Under the pieces are notes generated by a model. It worked only from the letters and a program-made list of their open reading frames with translations. It did no database searches and had not been told where the DNA came from. DNA of 15,052 bases from GCA-2719315 sp964448645 (GTDB lineage: Bacteria > Bacteroidota > Bacteroidia > Flavobacteriales > Flavobacteriaceae): NCBI GenBank assembly GCA_964448645.1, contig CAYUZY010000043.1, positions 1-15,052 on the forward strand, given 5' to 3'. Positions 1 through 7,918 of the stretch are shown in pieces; position 1 is the stretch's first letter, and the number at the start of each line of letters is the position of its first letter. Position numbers and translations under genes: made by a program.

Positions 1-719
1 ATTTGATTTAACTCAAATTCTCTTTTTATTAAATTTAATAAATCATATTTGCTTATTGATTCTCCATTTGTTACATGATATAAACCACTAATATTATAGC
101 TAATACAATATTCTATAACTTTAGATAATTCAAGTGTAGTAATTCCTCCCCAAATAGCTTTATTATAACCTTTTATTTTTCCTTTTTCATTAAAAATCCA
201 ATGCATAAGCCCTTTTCCCTCTTTTTTTAATTCTGGTCCTATAATTGAAGTCCTTAAAGTTAAGTGCTTACCTTCAATTATTTCTCCTAAAAATTTTGAT
301 AAACCATAAGTTTTTGACTCATTAGGAGTATCATTTTCTGAATATTTTCCTCTTTTACCATCAAAAACACAATCTGTACTTATCTGAATTATCTTTGAAT
401 TAAATTCATTTGAAATCTCTTTCAGCTTTTGAGGAAAGAGAGAGTTTACGAATGTAGAATTAATTTTATTAAACTTTGGGTCTTGAGGAAGAATTCCAAT
501 AGAGTTAATAATAATTTCAGGCTTTATTCTTTTTAATATCCTTTCTAAATTAGAAATATTATAAATATCACAAATAATTGATTCAGGATTTAATTTCTTT
601 CTGTACGAAAGATCATAAATTTTAAATTTTTTATTTTTTATTAAATAAAAAAAAAGCATATGTCCAAGCATGCCAGTACTACCCAAAATCAAAATTCTTT
701 TGGGTATTATTTTCTCCAT
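1..719 (-). CDS. RmlD/WbvR-type NDP-sugar reductase (C-terminus cut by window edge)
   Basis: Extended short-chain dehydrogenase of the dTDP-4-dehydrorhamnose reductase (RmlD) type. The 239 residues visible show the N-terminal NAD(P) motif GSTGMLG (residues 13-19), the family signature STDCVFDG (114-121), the catalytic pair Tyr138/Lys142 in YGLSK, and the WGGITTLELS segment near residue 190 typical of the substrate domain. The reading frame is open to base 1; relatives are about 280-300 residues, so some 45 are missing. The start is the ATG at 717-719, overlapping the end of the upstream 2-epimerase gene by 13 bases. With the dehydratase and 2-epimerase genes just upstream it forms a three-gene set for a UDP-6-deoxy-L-HexNAc. 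It has RmlD character and shows none of the bimodal CapF/WbjC character, so WbvR (UDP-L-RhaNAc formation, as in the L-QuiNAc pathway) is the closest functional analogue. The family is secure; the exact substrate is inferred. Confidence 0.9.
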   Translation of the reverse strand, partial: MEKIIPKRILILGSTGMLGHMLFFYLIKNKKFKIYDLSYRKKLNPESIICDIYNISNLERILKRIKPEIIINSIGILPQDPKFNKINSTFVNSLFPQKLKEISNEFNSKIIQISTDCVFDGKRGKYSENDTPNESKTYGLSKFLGEIIEGKHLTLRTSIIGPELKKEGKGLMHWIFNEKGKIKGYNKAIWGGITTLELSKVIEYCISYNISGLYHVTNGESISKYDLLNLIKREFELNQ

Positions 720-1828
720 ATTTCTCTACTAATTATTTTTGTATAACCCTGAATTATTTTAATAACTCTATCTGAAGAATTTATTACTTTATAATCTTCT
801 GGAATTTGTTTATATCCTTTTTCAAACAACTTTAAAGAAACATCAACAGATTGAATAATTGACTCTCTATCAATATTTCCTATAACCATTGTTCCATAAT
901 CTATAGCCTCTGGTCTTTCAGTAGAAGTTCTAAGGCTCACTGACGGAAAATTAATAATTGAACTTTCCTCTGATAATGTTCCGCTATCTGAAAGAGTTAT
1001 AAATGAATTTTTTTGAAGTTTATTATAATCAAAAAATCCTAAAGGTTTAATAAAATTTATTTTGGAACTTTTATTTATTTTAATTTTTTTTAGTTTTTCT
1101 TTAGTTCTTGGATGAGTTGAAAAAACTATTGGTAAATTATATGTTTTTATAACTAAATTTAATGCATTTAATATTTCTTCAAAGTTATTCCCAATATCTA
1201 TATTCTCTTCTCTGTGAACACTTGCAACAATATATTTACTTTTTTTTAAATTAAGTTGACTTAAAATTTGACTTTTTTCAATATTGTTTTTGAAATTATC
1301 TAAAATTTCTCTCATTGGTGAGCCTGTATTAAAAACATGATCTTTCCTAAAACCTTCAGACAAAATATATCTTCGACTATTTTCTGTGTAAGTTAAATTT
1401 ACATCTGACACATGATCAGCAATTTTTCTATTTATTTCTTCCGGAACATTTTGATCAAAACATCTATTTCCTGCTTCCATATGAAAAATAGGAATTTTTA
1501 ATCTTTTAGCTGATATAACAGATAACGAGCTATTAGTATCTCCTAAAATTAAGAGAGAATCCGGATTTATAGTCTTAAGAAAATTATAAGATTTTGAAAT
1601 TACATTTCCCAAAGTTTCTCCTAAATTTTCTCCAACTACATTCAAAAAATAATCAGGTTTTCTTATATGTAAGTCTTCAAAAAAAATCTGATTTAATTCG
1701 TAGTCATAATTTTGTCCTGTATGAATCAATATATGGTCAAAAGTTTTATCACATTTTTTTATTATCAATGATAATTTGATCAACTCCGGTCTAGTTCCAA
1801 CAATAGTAACTAACTTTAATTTTTTCAT
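707..1828 (-). CDS. UDP-HexNAc 2-epimerase (WbvD/FnlC-like)
   Basis: Non-hydrolysing UDP-N-acetylglucosamine 2-epimerase family (GT-B fold, cytoplasmic), 373 residues, normal full length. Visible signatures are GTRPE (11-15), GDTNS (96-100), HMEAGNR (116-122) followed by VPEEINRKIADH (128-139), SVHREEN around His205, and the nucleotide-binding SDSGTLSEES near residue 285. The strings HMEAGNRCFD and VPEEINRKIADH resemble the FnlC/WbvD/CapG branch that acts on UDP-6-deoxy-L-hexosamines more than WecB, but I judge this by memory of the families. It sits 9 bases after the dehydratase/5-epimerase gene and overlaps the reductase gene by 13 bases, as expected for the enzyme that inverts C2 in UDP-L-FucNAc or UDP-L-QuiNAc synthesis. 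ATG start at 1828, no clear ribosome binding site at normal spacing. Confidence 0.9.
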   Translation of the reverse strand: MKKLKLVTIVGTRPELIKLSLIIKKCDKTFDHILIHTGQNYDYELNQIFFEDLHIRKPDYFLNVVGENLGETLGNVISKSYNFLKTINPDSLLILGDTNSSLSVISAKRLKIPIFHMEAGNRCFDQNVPEEINRKIADHVSDVNLTYTENSRRYILSEGFRKDHVFNTGSPMREILDNFKNNIEKSQILSQLNLKKSKYIVASVHREENIDIGNNFEEILNALNLVIKTYNLPIVFSTHPRTKEKLKKIKINKSSKINFIKPLGFFDYNKLQKNSFITLSDSGTLSEESSIINFPSVSLRTSTERPEAIDYGTMVIGNIDRESIIQSVDVSLKLFEKGYKQIPEDYKVINSSDRVIKIIQGYTKIISREIWRK

Positions 1829-1837
1829 AAAATAAAT

Positions 1838-2827
1838 TTAACTTCCATATCCTATACTTGACAACAAATTTATAAGTTGACCCTCACTCAACCTTTTTGT
1901 ATTAAATGAATTATATTCATCATATTTATTTTTCAATTTAGTTCCTTCAAAAAAATATTTGTTGTAATTTAAATCCCTGTTATCAGATGGTATTCTAAAA
2001 TAATTTTTCAACTCTTCAGCAACAATTCTTTCTTCTCTAGACAATAATGTTTCATGAATCTTCTCAGAATGTCTTATTCCTATATTTTTAATTTTAACTT
2101 TTGAATTGTAAATTTTTTTCATCGCTAATGCTAACTCTCCTATAGTTGTTGATGGTGACTTTTGAACAAAAATATCACCAGTGTTTCCTTTATTAAATGC
2201 AAATAAGACTAAGTTTACAGCATCATCTAATGTCATCATAAATCTAGTCATCTTAGGGTCTGTTACTGTTATATCATTACCTTTTTCAATTTGATCATAA
2301 AAATGGGGAATGACTGATCCTCTAGAAGCCATTACATTACCATATCTTGTTCCAATAATTTTAGTTTTATTGGTAAGTCTTGACTTCGCAACAAAAACTT
2401 TTTCCATCATAGCTTTAGATACACCCATTGCATTTATAGGATAAACAGCTTTGTCTGTGCTTAAACATATTACCTTTTCAACAGAATTATCAATAGCTGC
2501 ATTTAAGAGATTTTCTGTGCCTAGAACATTTGTTTTAACTGCTTCTATAGGATAAAATTCACACGAAGGCACTTGCTTTAAAGCTGCTGCATGAAAAACA
2601 TAATTCACTCCTATAATAGATTGTTTTATGCTTTCATAATTTCTAACATCTCCAATATAAAATTTAATTTTAGGATTATTATACTTTACCCTCATATCAT
2701 GTTGCTTTTTTTCATCTCTAGAAAAAATTCTTATTTCAGATATTTCTGATTCTAGAAATTTATCAAGGACAGCATTTCCAAAAGAGCCTGTTCCACCAGT
2801 AATTAAAAGAATTTTATTTTTAAACAT
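1838..2827 (-). CDS. UDP-GlcNAc 4,6-dehydratase/5-epimerase (WbvB/FnlA/CapE type)
   Basis: Extended SDR of the polysaccharide-biosynthesis CapD/FlaA1 superfamily, 329 residues, the size of the short soluble members, with no N-terminal membrane part. The NAD(P) motif TGGTGSFG lies at 10-17, FSRDEKKQHDMR at 35-46, FHAAALKQVP at 78-87 and STDKAVYPINAMGVSK at 123-138. The usual catalytic Tyr of YxxxK is Met134 (MGVSK). As I recall, this Tyr-to-Met replacement marks the CapE/WbjB/FnlA/WbvB branch, whereas PseB/FlaA1 keep Tyr. That supports dehydration at C4/C6 together with epimerisation at C5 (and C3), giving UDP-6-deoxy-4-keto-L-HexNAc. Its 5' end overlaps the GT4 gene by 8 bases, and the 2-epimerase and reductase that complete the pathway follow. 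ATG start at 2827. Confidence 0.92.
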   Translation of the reverse strand: MFKNKILLITGGTGSFGNAVLDKFLESEISEIRIFSRDEKKQHDMRVKYNNPKIKFYIGDVRNYESIKQSIIGVNYVFHAAALKQVPSCEFYPIEAVKTNVLGTENLLNAAIDNSVEKVICLSTDKAVYPINAMGVSKAMMEKVFVAKSRLTNKTKIIGTRYGNVMASRGSVIPHFYDQIEKGNDITVTDPKMTRFMMTLDDAVNLVLFAFNKGNTGDIFVQKSPSTTIGELALAMKKIYNSKVKIKNIGIRHSEKIHETLLSREERIVAEELKNYFRIPSDNRDLNYNKYFFEGTKLKNKYDEYNSFNTKRLSEGQLINLLSSIGYGS

Positions 2828-3839
2828 TTCTAAACATTAATTCTATAAAGTTATCTATTTTGTTTTTTACAACAATATTTGATTTGTTAATATAATCATT
2901 ATTCACTGCTTTTACCATGCTTTTACTTATACTCTCTTCAGATTTTGGATCAAAAAACAATGACGAATTACAAATTTCATTAAAAGTAGGTATATTTGAT
3001 AATATAACATTACATCCTGATTTTATAGCTTCTAAAATAGGTAATCCAAAACTTTCACAATAAGAAGGATAAATTAAGTATTGAGATTTTTTATAAAAAT
3101 CTAAAAGCTCATATTTTTCTATTTTGCCAACAAATTTTATTTTTTTATTTTTTTGAAGAATGTCATCCCCATCAATTGTTAAATAAAGATTAATCTTTTT
3201 TTTATTATTAAACTTTGATAATTTAAAGGCATTAATAAGCTTATTAATATTTTTATGTTTCGATTTACTTGTTACATATAAAAAATTTATTGTGGATGCT
3301 TTAAAGTTTTTATTGCTTTCTTTTATTTTAGAAATATCAAAAATCGGATAAACTTTAATTTTATTTTTTTTTATCAAAAAAGACATTGCAATTTGCTCTT
3401 TCATATATTCAGTTTGAACTATCCAGTTATAATTAGAGAAATTTTTTTGTTTAATATATATTTTCTTTAATTTATTTAAAAGTGAATTATAAAATCCACT
3501 TAAAGTGCCTTGAATTAGCAATAAATTATGAAAATATATATATACTGTTTTGTTCAAAATTTTATATGGAGGAGGAATATTAGATAAACAAACTATTGTA
3601 TTAAAATTTTTTGAATATTTATTGTACGCAGATATTCTTGAAGTAATTCTAGGTTTAATTTTATAAAAAAAACAATCATTAAATAAAATGTTTTCTTCTA
3701 TATTTAATCTGTAATCAAAAAAAAATAAAATATTATTTAAAAGCTTTCTTTTTTTTAAAGATTTAATCAAATATTCAAGTAGTTCTTTTCCTCCAAATGA
3801 ATGAATATAAATTGAATCAATAAGAATTTTATTTTCCAC
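2820..3839 (-). CDS. Glycosyltransferase family 4 (GT-B fold), GTG start
   Basis: Retaining GT-B glycosyltransferase, 339 residues, predicted to add a sugar to the growing surface glycan on the cytoplasmic face. The C-terminal nucleotide-sugar domain carries the GT4 signature: FVGKI near 236-240, then YPSYCESFGLPILEA with the ExFGxxxxE pair Glu262 and Glu270, followed by SGCNVILSNIPTFNEI. The N-terminal GGKELL (16-21) fits the acceptor-side glycine loop. The start is a GTG at 3837-3839, inside the last codons of the GT2 gene (11-base overlap); there is no in-frame ATG until residue 146, far into the N-terminal domain, so GTG is well supported. Donor and acceptor cannot be read from the sequence; the downstream L-HexNAc genes make an L-RhaNAc/L-QuiNAc donor possible. 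Confidence 0.9.
   Translation of the reverse strand: MENKILIDSIYIHSFGGKELLEYLIKSLKKRKLLNNILFFFDYRLNIEENILFNDCFFYKIKPRITSRISAYNKYSKNFNTIVCLSNIPPPYKILNKTVYIYFHNLLLIQGTLSGFYNSLLNKLKKIYIKQKNFSNYNWIVQTEYMKEQIAMSFLIKKNKIKVYPIFDISKIKESNKNFKASTINFLYVTSKSKHKNINKLINAFKLSKFNNKKKINLYLTIDGDDILQKNKKIKFVGKIEKYELLDFYKKSQYLIYPSYCESFGLPILEAIKSGCNVILSNIPTFNEICNSSLFFDPKSEESISKSMVKAVNNDYINKSNIVVKNKIDNFIELMFRNV
3829..3839 (-). promoter_or_regulatory. GTG start inside the upstream gene (GT2/GT4 coupling)
   Basis: The GTG that starts the GT4 gene lies within the last codons of the GT2 gene, 11 bases from its start base to the end of the TAA stop. The lack of any alternative in-frame start near the N-terminal domain decides in favour of this GTG. 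Confidence 0.65.
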
Positions 3840-4656
3840 TTAATAATCTTTTAAAAATTAAAATTATATATACAAAGTACATTCTGTAAATATTTAAATT
3901 CTCTCTTAAAACAATTTTTTTTCTTATTCTAATATCATTCTTTAAATTCAAAAAATAACTACGAAAATTTTCTTTTTCTATTTTAAGATATGCAATTGCA
4001 GATGAATCAATAAATAACTTTACACCATTTTTTTTTAACAAAAGTGAATGATATAAATCCTCACAATATGCTTTACCCTCAAATTTGAAATAATCATTCA
4101 AAATCAGGTTGTTTTTAAAATGCATTACACAACCTCCAACCAACCATTCAGTAGAAACAATTTCTTCATTATTTTCAATCAATATTGGATATGCTTCAAA
4201 TCCAGAATCTGTTATTTTTCCTTTATTAATATTAAATTTTCCATGAGAAATAAAATTAAAAATTTTACGTCTAAATCCAATTCTCTTATTATAAATAGAC
4301 TTATTTAAATTAATATCAAATAAATTAGGAGATACAGCACAATTTCCATTTTCTTTTAAAGAATTCTTTAATCTTTCTAAACAATCTTCTTTTAATAAGA
4401 TGTCATCATCTAACTGAACGACTATATCATTTTTTACATTCCTAAATCCTTCTATTCTTTGTTTTACTTGACCTTTATTTTTTGATATAACAATTTTAAC
4501 ATTATTAATAGATTTTAATTCTTGAAATTCATTAATATATTTTAATGGAATACTAATAATTATTTCATCTGGTTTAATAGTGTTTTTATTTAAAGACTTA
4601 ATCGTTGGTATTAAATTCCTATTACCTACTGTAGCTATTACTATTGATATTTTCAA
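3829..4656 (-). CDS. Glycosyltransferase family 2 (GT-A fold), TTG start
   Basis: Inverting GT-A glycosyltransferase, 275 residues. It opens with ISIVIATVGNR (3-13), the first strand of the GT2 nucleotide-binding domain, followed by the metal-binding QLDDDI (81-86; DxD), the acceptor-side EWLVGGCVMHF (170-180) and the CED motif (198-200) that supplies the likely catalytic base. A hydrophobic C-terminal stretch (about 257-272, ending in basic residues) may hold it at the inner membrane. The only sensible start is a TTG at 4654-4656, which shares four bases with the TGA stop of the upstream oxygenase gene (TTGA), a layout that suggests coupled translation. Residue 1 lies only two residues before the first beta strand, so a later start is not possible. 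Substrates are unknown. Confidence 0.9.
   Translation of the reverse strand: MKISIVIATVGNRNLIPTIKSLNKNTIKPDEIIISIPLKYINEFQELKSINNVKIVISKNKGQVKQRIEGFRNVKNDIVVQLDDDILLKEDCLERLKNSLKENGNCAVSPNLFDINLNKSIYNKRIGFRRKIFNFISHGKFNINKGKITDSGFEAYPILIENNEEIVSTEWLVGGCVMHFKNNLILNDYFKFEGKAYCEDLYHSLLLKKNGVKLFIDSSAIAYLKIEKENFRSYFLNLKNDIRIRKKIVLRENLNIYRMYFVYIILIFKRLLSGK
4653..4656 (-). promoter_or_regulatory. TTGA stop-start overlap (oxygenase/GT2)
   Basis: On the minus strand the four bases TTGA hold both the TTG start of the GT2 gene and the TGA stop of the dioxygenase gene. This is the TTG version of the common ATGA junction and points to termination-reinitiation coupling. No Shine-Dalgarno sequence precedes it. 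Confidence 0.7.
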
Positions 4657-5468
4657 TTACTAAATTTACTTTTTATCAGATTTAATCTATACTTCATAAA
4701 AGATTTTGCATAAGACCAATTTTTTCTCTTAAAATAATCTAGTTTATTTTTTAGAACAAAAGTTGTTCCATGTGAAAACCAATCATTTGAAAAGCTAAAT
4801 TTTAGATGTTTAAACGGTTTAAAACTTTCTGAATAATAATCAACATAAATAACTTTTCTTTTTACATTATTATTTTTCAATTTCTCCACCCCATGAAAGC
4901 TGTATGGTGTATGAAGAAAAATTACTGCTCTATTTTTTTTATAAGGAACTCTAGACATTACTTCTTTTCCATATTTGTCAAAAAATAATGTTGCTCCACC
5001 AAATTCATCTTTCCAATCACTAGAGAGGTATAATATTATATTTAAAACATGTGGTTTACCTGTAATGGGTTCACTAGAATGATCAACATGAGATCCTAAA
5101 AAACCACTAGTTCCCATTTCATGATAATTAGCCAATTCTGTATTCCCTGTTTTAGTATTTTTTAACGAATTAATTCCTGTTAGAGATTTTAAATTATTAA
5201 TCCAATTTTTAGAATTTAATTCATCAACTATATTTGATATTATTTTAGGTAAAGATTCATTTATACTAATTGATTTATTTAATTCAACTTGAGAATTAAA
5301 ATTTTTTCCTGATTTATAGTAATTATTTTTTTTTAAAACTTTATCAAGCCTTTCAAAATAATTATTATCTAAAAATTCATCTAAAACAACATGTGGAAAA
5401 GGTGCCTTATTTATAAAGTCTTTCTTTATATAATCTAAATCTCTATATTTATTATTAATTATTTTCAT
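4653..5468 (-). CDS. 2-oxoglutarate/Fe(II)-dependent dioxygenase (prolyl-4-hydroxylase-like)
   Basis: Non-haem iron dioxygenase, 271 residues, of the 2OG-FeII_Oxy_3 (prolyl 4-hydroxylase alpha-like) type. The double-stranded beta-helix core shows the complete facial triad: HVD (His127, Asp129), then NIILYLSSDW (143-152) and FGGATLFF (156-163), distal His192 in SFHGVE, and Arg204 (KRK) placed to bind 2-oxoglutarate. The N-terminal PFPHVVLDEFL (23-33) is typical of small bacterial members. The family hydroxylates or oxidatively modifies side chains, sugars or small molecules; the substrate here is unknown. Lying between a putative GT-B protein gene (1 base away) and a GT2 gene (4-base overlap), it probably hydroxylates a sugar, acyl or amino-acid substituent of the glycan. 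I see no signal peptide, so it should be cytoplasmic. Confidence 0.88.
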   Translation of the reverse strand: MKIINNKYRDLDYIKKDFINKAPFPHVVLDEFLDNNYFERLDKVLKKNNYYKSGKNFNSQVELNKSISINESLPKIISNIVDELNSKNWINNLKSLTGINSLKNTKTGNTELANYHEMGTSGFLGSHVDHSSEPITGKPHVLNIILYLSSDWKDEFGGATLFFDKYGKEVMSRVPYKKNRAVIFLHTPYSFHGVEKLKNNNVKRKVIYVDYYSESFKPFKHLKFSFSNDWFSHGTTFVLKNKLDYFKRKNWSYAKSFMKYRLNLIKSKFSN

Positions 5469-5469
5469 C

Positions 5470-7146
5470 CTACAAAAAGATTTCTGTTTTTAAAAATTTA
5501 TAAGGTATCATATAAGACGAGGCAAAGTTCTGTCCTTTTAAGGATCTTTCATTTCTTTCTTTATCACTAAGATAAGATATTTCATAAATTGAATTAACTA
5601 AATCCTTTGAAGAGTTTGCATTCCATTTAAAAGGTATTTTTTCATTCAAAAGTGGATCAGAGTTAAATTTATCAATATTTAATCTAATTACGGGTATACC
5701 ACAAAAAAGAGATTCTATAGCAACCGTTGATGAAATATATACAGTTATGTCTGTCCATTTTAAATCCTCATTCAAACTGTTTTTTTTTACTAAATTAATA
5801 TTTGATTTAATCCATCTCTGATCTTTTATACTTAAACTTTCCATTGGAAAATTTATGTGAAACCTGAATCTACAATTAAAACTGTAATTAATTAAAATTT
5901 TTTTTAAAATTTCTATACTCTTAATTATTTCATAATTACTAGAAGAAAAAACAAATAATAACTTAGCTTTTTCAGGGGAAAAAGTTCTTTTAATTATAGG
6001 TTTTAAAAAAAGGTTTTTTAAAGCTACACCCTTAATAATCTTAGAAGGTGGAAAATTGCATTTTTCTATTAACCATCTTTTTGTTACCTCACCAAGAGTA
6101 ACAACTTTATCTGGTAAAGGGATCATATTAATTTCATCATCATTCATAACAAAACTAAAATGTCTTGGAGTTATAGAGGAGTGTTGATATCCAATAGTTT
6201 TTATCTTATTATTAAGTCCCATATTAATAAGCTTTTCAAGAGATTTGTTCTCAAATGGATAAATTAATGTTTCTAGTTTAGGAATATTTCTCAATCTTTT
6301 AGAAGCTCTAAAAACAAGAATATTATTCAAATAACCTTTTGATAATTCTTTCATCATGGTTTCTTTTAATATCCCTTTTAAAGAAATATTTTTACTTCTA
6401 AAATTAATTTTTGAACATCTAATCGAAAAAAAATAAACTTTAATAACTTGAATAAAAGCCCAAAAATAGTCAGTTAAATTAAGATAATTAAAAATAAAAC
6501 TATAGTTAGCTTTTTCATTCTTCAAACACCTTTTCATTTTGATAAAAGGTCTATATAAATAAAACAAATATGAAACTTTTTTTTTCGGATAATCTTCAAT
6601 TATTTTACTTAATAAATTTCCAAAATAAGAATCGCTATTATTTCTTTCAATATTATCAATGTAACTAAATAATAAAACATTAGCTCTTAAGCTTTTATTT
6701 TTTAAAGTAAAAAAGTTGTAAAAAATATCTAATAGTAGATAAGTTATTTTTACGTATGAAAAAAAAAGATTTTTAAAAAAAAAATTATAAAATGATTTTT
6801 TATAATCTTTTGTGCTAATATTATAATATTCATTAATTATTGATCTTTGACCAATAGTCAAATTTTTAAAATTTATTTTTTTTAAAGAATTATCCTTAGA
6901 TATGTCAATTATAGCTAATGTAACAATCAACTTTTCAAAAAGATTAGAGGATATAGGGTTTTTTGAAGTAAAATTAAAAGCCCACCATAATGGAGAAGCA
7001 TTAGAGATGTTTAAGTCTGCCAAAATATTATTGACCGTCTTTTCATAAAATTTTCTATTTTTTTCTATCTGAAAAAAAATTTCATTTTCACTTATTTCTA
7101 TTTTTTTTTCCTTATTCAATATATCTTTACCAATTATTTTACTCAT
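5470..7146 (-). CDS. Large GT-B-like surface carbohydrate biosynthesis protein (candidate ulosonate transferase)
   Basis: A 558-residue protein with no close family that I recognise with certainty. The C-terminal half looks like a GT-B fold of the KpsC/KpsS or Leptospira-type 'surface carbohydrate biosynthesis' class (TIGR04326-like, from memory). It has YPFEN (296-300), the turn GYQHSSITPRHF (319-330), PDKVVTLGEV (345-354), a second Rossmann start at KLLFVFSSSNYE (395-406), and ISSTVAIESLFCGIPVI (471-487), which matches the nucleotide-binding SS(T)xxEAL..G.PV pattern of capsule Kdo transferases. The N-terminal half holds aromatic, hydrophobic stretches (118-148 and 225-243) that could sit on the membrane. 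It follows the KdsB-like gene by 9 bases, so transfer of the CMP-activated ulosonic acid is an attractive role; this is inference. Confidence 0.6.
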   Translation of the reverse strand: MSKIIGKDILNKEKKIEISENEIFFQIEKNRKFYEKTVNNILADLNISNASPLWWAFNFTSKNPISSNLFEKLIVTLAIIDISKDNSLKKINFKNLTIGQRSIINEYYNISTKDYKKSFYNFFFKNLFFSYVKITYLLLDIFYNFFTLKNKSLRANVLLFSYIDNIERNNSDSYFGNLLSKIIEDYPKKKVSYLFYLYRPFIKMKRCLKNEKANYSFIFNYLNLTDYFWAFIQVIKVYFFSIRCSKINFRSKNISLKGILKETMMKELSKGYLNNILVFRASKRLRNIPKLETLIYPFENKSLEKLINMGLNNKIKTIGYQHSSITPRHFSFVMNDDEINMIPLPDKVVTLGEVTKRWLIEKCNFPPSKIIKGVALKNLFLKPIIKRTFSPEKAKLLFVFSSSNYEIIKSIEILKKILINYSFNCRFRFHINFPMESLSIKDQRWIKSNINLVKKNSLNEDLKWTDITVYISSTVAIESLFCGIPVIRLNIDKFNSDPLLNEKIPFKWNANSSKDLVNSIYEISYLSDKERNERSLKGQNFASSYMIPYKFLKTEIFL

Positions 7147-7155
7147 TTTAACAAA

Positions 7156-7914
7156 TCATTTAATTTTATCAAAAAATTTTATCTGATCTAAATCATTTTT
7201 TAAAATTTGTTTAACAACTTTTAATTCAGAAAAATTATTAACTGAAGAAAATGATTTGGGAAGAAAAATAGCTTTTATGTTATTCCCATACTCAATTGCT
7301 CTCATTTGTTCTATTGATTCTGTTTTTTCAAAAGGTGCTTGCTTCATTGAAACTATTTCTTTTAAAAAATTTTTTTCATATCCAATTAAACCTTGAATCT
7401 TGTATAAAGAATTTTTAAAAACTGATGATTTTGAATTAAAAGGATTCGTTCTAAAACAAACAATAATATTCTCATTAATATCAAGAAAACACTTCACTAT
7501 TGAGAGTTCATCAATATATTTTTTGTCAAATCTGGAAATAGCATTCCACATTTTTTCCTCTTTAGATTTTTTCATTCCCTCAACAAACATGTCAACATAA
7601 TTTGGAATTAATAATGGTTCATCTCCCTGTACTAAAATAACATGAGTGCAATTTATTTTATCAACAGCTTCGGAAATTCGAGAAGTTCCATTTATATGCC
7701 TCTTTTTAGTAAAAATTACATCCCCTCCATAATTCATTACAATATTCTTTATTTCAATATCTCCAGTAGCTATATAAACTTTATCTATACTTTTTGAAAG
7801 TAAAACTCTTCTTCTTACATGTTCAATCATGGGCAACCCGTTAATATCAATTAGAACTTTTCTTTTTAATCTTATAGAATTTAAATGAGCCGGAATAATA
7901 ACTTGAATATTCAT
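7156..7914 (-). CDS. kdsB: KdsB-like CMP-ulosonate cytidylyltransferase, divergent
   Basis: CTP:3-deoxy-octulosonate cytidylyltransferase family (CMP-Kdo synthetase), 252 residues from the start chosen here, close to the usual length. Core motifs are present: IIPAHLNSIRL (6-16), HINGTSRISEAV (73-84), VQGDEP with Asp98 (95-100) and ESIEQMRAIEYG (199-210). Several residues normally fixed in KdsB differ: PAR(10) is PAH, RLPGK is RLKRK (15-19), the KHIGxYAY segment reads KIQGLIGY (172-179), and the VDTPEDL motif near the end reads VNNFSEL, replacing the second metal-binding Asp by Asn226. It may therefore prefer a modified Kdo. I chose the ATG at 7914, four bases after the upstream stop; a longer form from a GTG at 7938 would add eight residues and overlap the SDR gene by 20 bases. 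Confidence 0.85.
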   Translation of the reverse strand: MNIQVIIPAHLNSIRLKRKVLIDINGLPMIEHVRRRVLLSKSIDKVYIATGDIEIKNIVMNYGGDVIFTKKRHINGTSRISEAVDKINCTHVILVQGDEPLLIPNYVDMFVEGMKKSKEEKMWNAISRFDKKYIDELSIVKCFLDINENIIVCFRTNPFNSKSSVFKNSLYKIQGLIGYEKNFLKEIVSMKQAPFEKTESIEQMRAIEYGNNIKAIFLPKSFSSVNNFSELKVVKQILKNDLDQIKFFDKIK

Positions 7915-7918
7915 AATA

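Noticed and set aside
1594..1779. Plus-strand ORF of 61 codons inside the 2-epimerase gene
   Set aside because: It is a shadow of a well-supported minus-strand gene, with low-complexity composition and no recognisable motif.
4120..4308. Plus-strand ORF of 62 codons inside the GT2 gene
   Set aside because: It lies fully antisense to the conserved EWLVGGC region of the glycosyltransferase; no ribosome binding site or family likeness.
6757..6786. Long A/T homopolymer runs that could cause a frameshift or programmed slippage
   Set aside because: The 558-residue frame stays open on both sides, and such runs occur throughout this AT-rich window.
7400..7600. Plus-strand ORF of 66 codons inside the KdsB-like gene
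   Set aside because: Antisense shadow of a conserved gene; nothing supports its expression.
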